The notes beneath the pieces are model-generated. The model searched no databases, was not told the origin of the DNA, and saw nothing but the letters and a program-made list of their open reading frames with translations. Of a stretch of DNA of 64,000 nt, positions 27,870-36,600 are shown piece after piece. Positions within the stretch are counted from its first letter, which is position 1. The number at the start of each line of letters is the position of its first letter. Source of the DNA: Cellulomonas phragmiteti (GTDB taxonomy: Bacteria > Actinomycetota > Actinomycetes > Actinomycetales > Cellulomonadaceae); assembly GCF_016862775.1 (NCBI RefSeq), contig NZ_BONP01000006.1, positions 62,001 through 126,000 on the forward strand. Reading direction: 5' to 3'. Position numbers and translations under genes: made by a program.

Positions 27870-30680
27870 TCAGGGCACCTGGACCCAGCGGCAGTCGAGC
27901 AGGGTGTTGTCGCCGGCGGCGGTGTTGATCGCGAACGTGCAGACCTGACGGCGGCCGCTCGACGCGGGGAGGGTCGCCACCAGGCCGTGACGGTCCCCGA
28001 CGCCGTGGACGGCGTCCACGTCGGGTCGAAGGCGGTCCGCGACGACGGCGGTCCCGACGCCGTCGACGTAGACGTGCACCGCCACGGCCGAACGAGGCGT
28101 GTCAGGGTCGAACGCCCACCCACGGACGGTCACGGAACCGGGTGCAGCCGTCACGGCATCGACGACACCCATGGGGGGACGGTCGGGGACGACGACGGTG
28201 CGGCACTGCAGGAGCGTGTGAGGTCCTGCCGCCGTGTTGATGGCGTACACGCAGAGCGTGTGCGGTCCGGGTCGGGTGTCGACCCGGTGGGTGAACCCCC
28301 GGGCCGCACCCGAGCCGTACGCGGCTGCGACGTCGGGCCGGGAGCGGTCGGCGCGCAGGCCGGTGACGGCCCCGTCCACGTACACGTGGACCTGCGTCGG
28401 CTGGTTCGGGGTGTCGGGGTCCAGGGTCCAGCCGCTGACCGTGAAGCCGGAGTTGTCGGCGACCACCCTGTCGACCACGCCGATGGGCGGCACGTCCGGC
28501 ACGACCACCGTGCGGCACCCGAGCAGCGTGTTGTCGCCCGGACCGGTGTTGATCCCGTACACGCAGACGGTGTGGCTGCCCGGGGTGGCGGCGGCCGTGT
28601 GGCTGTACCCCGTCCGGCTGTCCCGGCGGAAGGCGGCGCCCACGTCGGGGCGGGACCGGTCGGCCATCAGGGCGACCCCCACCCCGTCGATGTAGATGTG
28701 GGCCTGCGTCGGTCCCGGGGTGTCCGGGTCGAAGGTCCACCCGGCGACGGTGATGCTCGAGTTGGTGGCGCTCAGCACGTCGATCGACCCGACCGGTGCC
28801 GTGCGGGGCACGACGGGGCCGACGACGACGCGGCGGCAGTCGAGCAGGGTCGCGGGACCGCTGCCCGCGTCCGTCCCGAAGGTGCACACCTCGTGCTCAC
28901 CGGGAGGCAGCGTGCGCTCGTGCCGGAAGCCGTGGCGCTCACCCTTGCCGTAGGCGGCCGCGATGTCCGGCCGGGGCAGGTCGGCGGCGACGGCCACCCC
29001 GACGCCGTTGACGTAGATGTGGGCCTGGGTCGAGACGGAGGTGTCGGGGTCCAGCGTCCAGCCGACGACCACGATCCCGGTCGCGGTGACCGAGACGGAG
29101 TCCACGACACCGATGGGCGCGGCGTTCCGCACGGTCACCGTGCGACACCCCAGGGACACGTTCGTCCCGTCCGCGACGTTCACCGCCGCGAGGCACACCG
29201 GCCAGGTGCCGGAGGCGATGGGGACCTCGAGGGTGAATCCGTGCCGGTCGCCGAGCCCGGGGTAGGCCGCCGCGACGTCGGGGCGCGGCTGGTTCGCCAG
29301 GACGGTGCTCAGCCCGCCGGCGGCCCTGACCTCGACGACGATCGGGTCGGGGGTCTGCGGGTCGAGCGCCCAGCCGGTGACCGTGAAGGATCCCGACCCC
29401 GTGGTCACCCTGTCCCAGGCTCCCCGCGGGGAGACGTCCACGGCAGCGTTGGCCAGCTCGGCGACGCGCGTCCGCATGTACGGCAGGAGGTTGTAGAGGT
29501 TCTGACCCGGGCACGAGGTGGACTGCGCGTCCCGGTGCCCGAAGATCGTCGACATGGAGACCACGGTCCCCGCCGGGAAGCGCGACGCCCCACCTCCCGA
29601 GACCATCGAGACGTCGACGCCCGCGCGGATGCCGTGGATCGAGAACTTCCAGGCGATCAGCGCGGTCAGGGACTGCACGAGCGCGTCGGGCACGGCAGCC
29701 GCCCCGTACTCCCCGATGGCCGCGACGCCGAACGTCTGGCTGTTGAAGCCGCCGGTGTGGACGCCCACGACGGTGGCCGTCACACCGCCGGCCCGGCCCT
29801 CGAACACCCTCCCGAACTTGTCGACGAGGAAGTTGTAGCCGAGGTCGCACCACCCGCGCCCGCCGGAGGCCTCGGGACGCGTGTGGTAGGCGTAGAAGCC
29901 CCTGATGAGGGCCGGGACGTCCGCCGTCCCGTAGGAGTTGCTCGAGGCGGTGTGGTGCACCGCGGCCGCGCGGACGGTGGTCGACAGGTCCGGCGAGCAC
30001 GTGCGCAACGACTCGTCGGCACCCCACCCCGCGCGGTCGATGATCGGCGGCGCTCCCGGCACCGGGACCGAGGCGAGGGTCGTGGCGTCGGCCGCCTGGA
30101 CACCGGGGTCGATGAGCAGGGCCTTCAGGCCGGTGACCGTGCCCTCCTCGGCGTCGGCGCGCAGCTGCAGCCCGTCCGCGCCCATCGCCACGATGGGGTC
30201 CGTCCCGTCGCGTGCGTCGTCGAGGCCGGACTCCGCCCGGTCGTCGTCCGCCGCGACGTCCCCGCCCTCGGTCTGCTGCCACTCGGTCCACTGCCCGTCG
30301 ACGCGCACGCGGTAGTCGACGGTGACCCCGGTCGGGCCCGCGTCCCAGGTGACTCCGAGCACCGAGAAGTCGTCCGTGTCGAGCTCCTGCGTGACGACGT
30401 CCGCCTCGACGGGTGCCGCGAACGCGCGGGCCTGTGACCCCTCGGCCTCGGGCTCGGTGCCGGCCTCGGGCTCGGTGCCGGCCCCGGGCTCGGCCTCGGG
30501 CTCGGCCGCGACGGCCGCGTCGCTGAGGTCGAGCTCCTGGACGGACAGCGGCCGCGGCGCCTCGGCGGCGACGTGGGCCACCGCTGCGTCCGCCGCGGCG
30601 GGCACGCCGACGGGTATCAGCGCGCCCGACAGGAGAGCGGCGGTCGCACGCAGCACGACCCTTCGGGACGATCCGCGCAT
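27870..30680 (-). CDS. Secreted PGRP-type N-acetylmuramoyl-L-alanine amidase with five GW/DPDT repeats
   Basis: This 936-residue secreted protein has a signal peptide (about 1-33), an acidic EPEAG low-complexity stretch, and a beta-rich region at about 95-195 (VTVDYRVRVDGQWTEWQ). A PGRP/amidase_2 domain spans about 212-405. Zinc-ligand candidates are His242 or His243 in VHHTAS, His382 in GHRDA and Cys390 in TSCPGQ, with FLVDKFGRVFEGRAGG between. Five repeats of about 104 residues fill 418-936, homologous to those in the protein at 11311-13368; the first is the most diverged. It should cut the amide between muramic acid and stem peptide. The repeats may bind wall polymer. The ATG has GAGGCG upstream. 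Confidence 0.9.
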   Translation of the reverse strand: MRGSSRRVVLRATAALLSGALIPVGVPAAADAAVAHVAAEAPRPLSVQELDLSDAAVAAEPEAEPGAGTEPEAGTEPEAEGSQARAFAAPVEADVVTQELDTDDFSVLGVTWDAGPTGVTVDYRVRVDGQWTEWQQTEGGDVAADDDRAESGLDDARDGTDPIVAMGADGLQLRADAEEGTVTGLKALLIDPGVQAADATTLASVPVPGAPPIIDRAGWGADESLRTCSPDLSTTVRAAAVHHTASSNSYGTADVPALIRGFYAYHTRPEASGGRGWCDLGYNFLVDKFGRVFEGRAGGVTATVVGVHTGGFNSQTFGVAAIGEYGAAAVPDALVQSLTALIAWKFSIHGIRAGVDVSMVSGGGASRFPAGTVVSMSTIFGHRDAQSTSCPGQNLYNLLPYMRTRVAELANAAVDVSPRGAWDRVTTGSGSFTVTGWALDPQTPDPIVVEVRAAGGLSTVLANQPRPDVAAAYPGLGDRHGFTLEVPIASGTWPVCLAAVNVADGTNVSLGCRTVTVRNAAPIGVVDSVSVTATGIVVVGWTLDPDTSVSTQAHIYVNGVGVAVAADLPRPDIAAAYGKGERHGFRHERTLPPGEHEVCTFGTDAGSGPATLLDCRRVVVGPVVPRTAPVGSIDVLSATNSSITVAGWTFDPDTPGPTQAHIYIDGVGVALMADRSRPDVGAAFRRDSRTGYSHTAAATPGSHTVCVYGINTGPGDNTLLGCRTVVVPDVPPIGVVDRVVADNSGFTVSGWTLDPDTPNQPTQVHVYVDGAVTGLRADRSRPDVAAAYGSGAARGFTHRVDTRPGPHTLCVYAINTAAGPHTLLQCRTVVVPDRPPMGVVDAVTAAPGSVTVRGWAFDPDTPRSAVAVHVYVDGVGTAVVADRLRPDVDAVHGVGDRHGLVATLPASSGRRQVCTFAINTAAGDNTLLDCRWVQVP

Positions 30681-30783
30681 GACGCCTCATTCCGGTCGGC
30701 GATCGGCCGCGCTGGTGCGCGGCATCACCCCATCGTGGCAGGCAGGACCGCCCGCCGGACGGAGAACGACGCCGAGCGGCGTG

Positions 30784-31401
30784 TCAGCGCTGCAGACCGC
30801 GCACGTACTCCCGCACGACGTCGTCCGCGGGCAGGAGACCCGAGTCGCGCGCCTCGGCCAGCGTGGGAGCGGCGGCGTCCTTGTCGGACAGCAGCGGCGC
30901 CAGGGCGCGGCCCGCGCGGTCGGTGGTCGGCCAGTCGATCCCGATCTCGGGGTCGAGCGGGTGGATGCCGTGCTCGCGGCCGGGGGCGTATCCCGTCGAG
31001 CACAGGTACATCACGGTCGACCCGTCCTCGAGGCTCATGAACGCGTGCCCGAGCCCTTCGGACAGGTAGATCGCACGTCGGTCGACGTCGTCGAGCAGAA
31101 CCGCGTCCCACCGGCCGAACGTCGGGGAGCCGACCCGGATGTCGACGACGACGTCGAGGACCGCACCGGTGGCGCAGGTCACGTACTTGGCCTGCCCGGG
31201 CGGGACGTCCGCGAAGTGGATGCCGCGCAGCACCCCGGCGGCCGACACCGAGCAGTTCGCCTGCTGCAGGTCGAGGCGGTGCCCCACGGCGTCCGTGAAG
31301 GCCTCGTCCTTGAACCACTCGAGGAAGACCCCTCGCGGGTCCGGGAACTGCTTCGGGGTGATCTCCCAGGCGCCCGGCACCTGGAGCTCGCGGAACTGCA
31401 C
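30784..31401 (-). CDS. rmlC: dTDP-4-dehydrorhamnose 3,5-epimerase
   Basis: The 205-residue cupin enzyme performs the third step of dTDP-L-rhamnose synthesis. It shows FPDPRGVFLEWFKDEAF, QANCSVSAAGVLRGIHF with the catalytic His, and SEGLGHAFMSLEDGSTVMYL, all characteristic of RmlC. The GTG start at 31401 follows a strong AGGAGG ribosome site. It is divergent from rmlD, with a shared 107-base promoter region holding symmetric TAGGGT elements. The amidase gene lies 103 bases downstream on the same strand. Confidence 0.95.
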   Translation of the reverse strand: MQFRELQVPGAWEITPKQFPDPRGVFLEWFKDEAFTDAVGHRLDLQQANCSVSAAGVLRGIHFADVPPGQAKYVTCATGAVLDVVVDIRVGSPTFGRWDAVLLDDVDRRAIYLSEGLGHAFMSLEDGSTVMYLCSTGYAPGREHGIHPLDPEIGIDWPTTDRAGRALAPLLSDKDAAAPTLAEARDSGLLPADDVVREYVRGLQR

Positions 31402-31436
31402 GGGGATCCTCCTGCGGATAGGTCGGTCTCGCGCCC

Positions 31437-31459
31437 ACCCTAGCCGCGAGCGGTAGGGT
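31437..31459. promoter_or_regulatory. Symmetric divergent promoter of rmlC and rmlD
   Basis: ACCCTA-N11-TAGGGT gives a TAGGGT -10 on each strand (31442-31437 minus for rmlC, 31454-31459 plus for rmlD). Leaders would be about 30 and 43 bases, each with a ribosome site. The palindrome (CACCCTA/TAGGGTG) could also be an operator that couples both genes. Confidence 0.5.
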
Positions 31460-31508
31460 GACGCCTCGGCGGGGACGGTCGGGAGTGAAGGTCGAGAGTG
31501 GGAGAGTC

Positions 31509-32363
31509 GTGCGCTGGTTGGTCGTAGGTTCGTCAGGGATGCTCGCGCAGGACGTGGTCGACCTCCTGACGTCACGGGGCGAGGACGTCACCGCGGTCGA
31601 CCGTGCCGAGGTGGACATCACGGACCCGGTCGCGGTGGAGTCCGCGGTGGTGGGGCACGCCGTCGTGGTGAACTGCGCGGCCTGGACGGCCGTCGACCCC
31701 GCCGAGGCGCAGGAGCCAGCGGCCTTCGCGGTCAACGCGGTCGGCCCGCAGCACCTCGCGCGTGCCGCGCACCGGGCGCAGGCACGCATGGTCCAGATCT
31801 CGACCGACTACGTGTTCGACGGTCACGCGCAGGTGCCCTACGGCGAGGACGACGCGGCGGCGCCGCGGTCCGCGTACGGGCGGACCAAGCTCGCGGGGGA
31901 GTGGGCCGTCCGGGCGGAGGCTCCCGACCACCTGATCGTGCGCACGGCCTGGCTCTACGGCGCAGGCGGACCGTGCTTCCCCCGGACCATCGCCCGGGCG
32001 GCCGCCGAGCGCGGAGCGCTGCAGGTCGTCGACGACCAGCGCGGGCAGCCGACGTGGACGCGGGACCTCGCCGACCTGGTCGTCCGGCTGGTCGACGCCG
32101 AGGCCCCGGCCGGCACGTACCACGGCACGTCGTCGGGCGAGACGACCTGGTACGGGTTCGCGCGCGCGGTGGTCGAGGCCGCCGGCATGGACCCCGCGAT
32201 CGTGGCCCCGACGACCAGTGAGGGCGCTGCGCGCCCCGCTCCGCGGCCCGCCTACTCGGTGCTGGGCCACGACGCGCTGGTGCGGGCGGGCGTGGCACCC
32301 GTGGGCGACTGGGCCGAGCGCTGGCACGCCGCCGCGGCCGAGGTGCTCGCCGGTCGCCCCTGA
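31509..32363 (+). CDS. rmlD: dTDP-4-dehydrorhamnose reductase
   Basis: The 284-residue reductase makes dTDP-L-rhamnose in the last pathway step. It has the N-terminal dinucleotide site WLVVGSSGMLAQ, VVNCAAWTAVDPAE, QISTDYVFDG and the catalytic YxxxK in SAYGRTKLAGEWAV, all typical of RmlD. The GTG at 31509 has GGGAGAG just upstream; an in-frame GTG at 31458 would overlap the -10. It is divergent from rmlC. A strong hairpin follows. Confidence 0.95.
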   Translation: MRWLVVGSSGMLAQDVVDLLTSRGEDVTAVDRAEVDITDPVAVESAVVGHAVVVNCAAWTAVDPAEAQEPAAFAVNAVGPQHLARAAHRAQARMVQISTDYVFDGHAQVPYGEDDAAAPRSAYGRTKLAGEWAVRAEAPDHLIVRTAWLYGAGGPCFPRTIARAAAERGALQVVDDQRGQPTWTRDLADLVVRLVDAEAPAGTYHGTSSGETTWYGFARAVVEAAGMDPAIVAPTTSEGAARPAPRPAYSVLGHDALVRAGVAPVGDWAERWHAAAAEVLAGRP

Positions 32364-32392
32364 CCCCAGGCGTGGCAGACCGCTCGACGCGA

Positions 32393-32429
32393 CGTCGGGC
32401 GCGTCCGCGTGGTGCGGACGCGCCCGACG
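32393..32429. terminator. Bidirectional hairpin terminator
   Basis: A perfect 16-bp stem (32393-32408 with 32414-32429) with a GTGGT loop lies between convergent rmlD and the CAP/DUF5648 gene ending at 32443. Confidence 0.78.
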
Positions 32430-32442
32430 GGTGGGCTGTGGG

Positions 32443-33486
32443 TCAGCCGGCGACGCGCAGGTAGTACGCGACGCCCTCGTACGTGTAGCCCGGGATCCCC
32501 TTGACCGTCTCCACCTCGCCGGCGTTGGCGGTGTAGAAGTGCGTCCCGGACTTCGGCACGAAGAACCGGTGCATCGCCGTCAGGCCCGAACCGGGGACCG
32601 CCGACACGCGGCCGGCGACGCCGTCCAGGGAGTACTGCGGGTACGTGAGGACCGCGGCGTACTCGTCAGGAGACGACGTGTAGAAGTGCGTGCCCGCCGA
32701 GGGCAGGTAGAACCTATTGAGGTTGCGCAGCGTCGTCGAGCCCGGTGCCTCCTGGGGGCCCCTGATGTAGGCGATCAGGCCCTCGTAGCGGTACTCGGCC
32801 ATCCCGATGACGTTGTTCCGCTCGGCAGCCGAGGTCGAGTAGAAGTGCGTCCCCGCGCTCGGCTTGTAGAACCGGTAGAGGGGCAGCTCGCCGGCGCCCG
32901 CCGTGCTGTGGGGGTACTCCAGCACGACGATGTAGGCGAAGATGCCGTAGGACGACTGCGCGATGGAGATCCCGGAGTCGGTCAGGAACGGGTCCACCCC
33001 GTCGTACTCCAGCTCCTCGGCGAGCAGCTCGAGGAAGACGTTCATGTCCGTGCCCGCCCACCAGTACATGAGCTGGACGCCGCCGTAGGAGCCGGCGGGG
33101 ACCTTCCACTCCAGGTCGCCGTCGAGCTGCGGGTCGTAGGTGGAGGTCTGGCCGCTCAGCCAGCTGGTGGCCACGGCGTTCAGCCCGCCGTTGCGGATCA
33201 CCGGGGCGTAACCCTGGCCCAGGCGGGCCAGGTTGAGGCTGCGGAACGCGGTCCACTCGGCATCGCCGTAGCCCAGGTCGCCGGCCATGGCCGCCTTCGG
33301 TTCGGCGGCCGCCGCCAGCGGTGCCTCCGTCGCCGACTTGGCCGTGGCGCCCGAGGCCCCGACCTCCGTCGTGATCTTCTGGAGCGTGGGTGCCTCGGCA
33401 GCCACGGCGGTGCCACCGAGGGCGCCACCGAGGCCGAGTGCGAGAGCGAGGACCAGGGCGGGCCTGGTCAGGGTGCGAGAGCGCAC
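32443..33486 (-). CDS. Secreted CAP-like protein with three DUF5648 repeats
   Basis: This 347-residue protein has a signal peptide (ending near AVAAEA) and a linker. A CAP/SCP-like domain follows, recognised from LNLARLGQGYAPVIRNGGLN and IAQSSYGIFAYIVVLEYP. Three DUF5648 repeats then run to the end, each with [RH]-R-F-Y/F-x-P-x-[SA]-GTHFYT/S followed by a Y-x-[YL]-[ED]-G-[VL] block. DUF5648 repeats are common at the C-termini of secreted actinobacterial hydrolases and may bind glycans or the cell surface. No enzyme motif is convincing. GTG 33486 is chosen for the AGGAGG site eight bases upstream; a TATCGT -10 candidate lies at 33544-33539 on the minus strand. Confidence 0.82.
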   Translation of the reverse strand: MRSRTLTRPALVLALALGLGGALGGTAVAAEAPTLQKITTEVGASGATAKSATEAPLAAAAEPKAAMAGDLGYGDAEWTAFRSLNLARLGQGYAPVIRNGGLNAVATSWLSGQTSTYDPQLDGDLEWKVPAGSYGGVQLMYWWAGTDMNVFLELLAEELEYDGVDPFLTDSGISIAQSSYGIFAYIVVLEYPHSTAGAGELPLYRFYKPSAGTHFYSTSAAERNNVIGMAEYRYEGLIAYIRGPQEAPGSTTLRNLNRFYLPSAGTHFYTSSPDEYAAVLTYPQYSLDGVAGRVSAVPGSGLTAMHRFFVPKSGTHFYTANAGEVETVKGIPGYTYEGVAYYLRVAG

Positions 33487-33569
33487 GAAGGTCCTCCTAC
33501 GGAGACGATGCCGCGGTACGGCGTGCACGCGGCGGTTCACGATAGGACCTGGGGACGCCGCGGGGGGCC

Positions 33570-33615
33570 CGTTCCGGTGAAAGCCGTGACACGAGCCACA
33601 GCATTCACCGGAACG
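33570..33615. repeat. 12-bp inverted repeat with 22-base loop
   Basis: CGTTCCGGTGAA (33570-33581) is matched by TTCACCGGAACG (33604-33615). It lies just past the stop of the giant glycosyltransferase gene and upstream of the CAP gene promoter. It may be a terminator or a binding site; the long loop is unusual for an intrinsic terminator. Confidence 0.5.
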
Positions 33616-33633
33616 GACGCACGCCCGCCGGTG

Positions 33634-36600
33634 TCAGCGGCTGACGCCAGGGACGGAGGTCTTGGCGAACCGGTAGCCCGCCTGCTCGACGGCGAAGGGG
33701 ATGATCCGCTCCAGCGCGTGCAGCATGGTCCCGTCGATCGGGAGCGGCTCGGCGGGGTACTCGTCCCACGTCAGTCGCGCGTCGAGCAGCGGCCGCAGGG
33801 CGTCGGTGCGGGCCCAGAACATGCCCCCCATGGGGAAGTCCAGGTGCGTGGTCAGGGGCGTGGTCAGCCCGATGCGCTTGGCCAGCCGCTCGCCCTCGTC
33901 GCGGTTGAGGTCCCAGTCGTTGAGGTGGGGGTCCTCCGGTGCCACGAGCCCGAGCGTGTCGTCCGCGGCGAACGCCGCGCAGACCGTGTCCATCATGCTG
34001 GCCCGACCGCCGACCAGGTTCTCCCACAGGAAGGTCCGCCACCTGTCGGCGACGTCCCCGGCGACGTGCGGGCTCCGCTTGCCGTGGACGTGGAGGACGA
34101 CGTCGTAGTCGTCGAGCACCTCGTGGCCCAGCCCGGTGAAGAGGGGTGCGAGGTCACGGCCGCGGTTCTCGACGAGGTCGACCTGCCACCGTTCGATGCC
34201 GGCTCGCTCGAGCCTGCTGCGCAGGTCCATCTCCTTGTGCTCGGAGGTGGTGCTCAGGCGCAGGTCGACCGCCTGGGCGTTGGTGCCCATGCGCTCGATG
34301 AGCTCGTCGACGAGCTCGGGGTAGTGGAAGTGCCCGTGGACGAGGACCCGCAGGTCGGTCGGCGTGGGCTCCGGTGAGGGCCGCAGGACGGGTAGCGCCC
34401 ACGGACCCGCGGGTCGGCCCCGGCGCAGGTAGTCGACGAACGGGTCGCCGTCCCGTTCCTCGACGTAGTCCGGCGACTGCTCGGCGTACACGAGCGGGTG
34501 GAATCCCTCGGCGGGGCGCCGGACGAGCAGACCCGTGCGCGGACGCGCGCGTGGCGCGGTCAGCCGGGAGCGGTGGACGTACTCCTGCACGAGCGCCAGG
34601 TGATCGCCGTCGTTGCCGGAGCCTGCGTACAGGTCGGCGTCGAAGGCCCCCGACTCGAGCAGCGCCTGCACGTCCCGCTGCTCCTGCTCGCGCGCCGCGC
34701 GAGCGCGACGACCCAGCTCGCCGAGACGGTCCGTGTAGGCCGCCATGTCGAACGCCGGGACCGCTGCGGCTCGCAGCCGGTCCCCGTAGGTGAGCCGGCT
34801 CGTCGCGTCGTCGGCGAGGCGGCGGATGGTGGCCGCTGCTGCCGCCGTGTCCAGGTGGGGGACGACGAGGTCGCGGAGCAGCTCGTCCTTGCCCAGCCAC
34901 TCGGCGAACCCGCTCGCGCCGTCGAAGGCGACGATCGGTGTGCCGGACAGCGCCGCGTCGATCGTCACGTTGGGCAGCGGGTCGAGGCGCGACGAGAGGA
35001 AGAAGAGGTCGGCACGCTCGTACAACGGCGTGAGGTCGGAGGTGGGGGCGAGGAACGTCACGACCTCGTCCGCGCCGCTGCGCCGGACCTGCTCGTGCAG
35101 CTCGTCGACGTACCAGCCCAGGGAGGGGATGCGGTCACCGATCCAGGCGAAGCGCACGTCCTTCTCGCCGGCCGAGCGACGGACCTGGTCGGCGGTCTGG
35201 AGGAAGAACTCGACGCCCTTGCGTGGCGAGATCGTGCCCGCCCCCACGACGAGCACCGTCGAGGCGTCCAGGTCGGCGAGCAGGTCCGCCAGCGCGTGCT
35301 CCGGCAGGTCCGTCTCGACGCCGTCCGACCCGAGGCGCATGGCGCGGGGTGCTCGTTCCGTGTCGGTACCGGCCGGCAGCCGCGACTGGCCCTGGGGGAT
35401 GACGTGGTGAGGACGTGCGATGAGGTCGGCGTACTCGCGACGCATCGAGTCCGCCACGATCGGCGCCGAGAAGACCACCTCGGAGACGGAGGCGAACAGC
35501 GCACCGAGGACACCCTCGGGACGCATGCTCGACGGGAACTCGTGCACGAGTGCCACCACCGGGACGCCGGTCGCCTCCAGTGCAGGAGCCATGGGGTGGG
35601 TCGCGGCCGAGTTCGCCAGGGCCCACATCGGCCCGAAGCGCTCCACCAGCTCCTCCGCGAGGATCTGGGCCTCGACCGGGTGCCACGGGTCGGCCTCGAC
35701 GAGCGTCACCGTCGCGGCGGCCGCCCGCTCGATCTCGTGCGAGAGGTCACCGCCCTGGAGCAGCACGACGATGACGTCACGCTGCTCGGAGAACGAGTTG
35801 AGCAGGTTCCATCCCAGCACGGGTGCGCCGGTGCGCGTCGCCTCGTGCAGCAGCAGGAGCATGCGCTCACGGCCGGGCGTGAAGCCGTTCTCCAGGACCG
35901 TGGCGGTGTCGAGGAGCGAGCGTCCACGCCGTCCCTCCGCACGCCCGAACGCGGTGAAGTGGCGGCGGAGCTCGGTGTCGTCCAGGTGGCGGAGGTCGTC
36001 GTTCCGGCGACGGTAGTAGGCGAGATCCGGCTCGACCGCGGTTTCCTGCAGGACCTCGCCCGGGCCGTCCACGACGACCTGACCGGTCGGCGGTGCGACC
36101 GCTGCGACCGTGCGGTCGGCGTACGTCGCGGTTCCGGGGGTGCTCGCGTCCAGGGGACCCGGCCCGGCGGGGCTCGGGCGGAGCCTGAGACGGTTCACCG
36201 CGCGGCGCGCGCGCGCGGCGCGGATGCGTGCGGCGCGCAACGGCGACGTCACGCGCCAGGACAGGGTGTGGGCGTAGGCGTCGAGCTCGGCCCTCAGGGT
36301 CGCGGAGTCGTGCTCGGCGGCCTGGAGCCGACGGGCGCGGTCCGCGAGCTCGCGGCGCAGGTCCTCGGCCTCCCGCCTGGCGGTCGCCAACCGCTGCGAG
36401 CCTTCGACGACCTCCTGCCGGAGGTCCTCGGTGTCGCGCTCGAGCCGGCCGAGAGCGGTCGCGATCCGCTCGCGCGCCTCGCCCGCACGAGCGGTCTCGA
36501 CCTCGGCGTTCTCGGCGACCCCTCGGAGCCGGTCGAGCTCGCGGCCGCGGACCTCGATCTCGTTGCGGAGCTCGGCCTCGAGCTCAGGTGCGACCCCTGC

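Noticed and set aside
30449-30500. Tandem GGCCTCGGGCTCGGTGCC units in the amidase gene
   Set aside because: They only encode the EPEAG low-complexity stretch; two copies are not enough for a repeat array and no CRISPR-like spacing is present.
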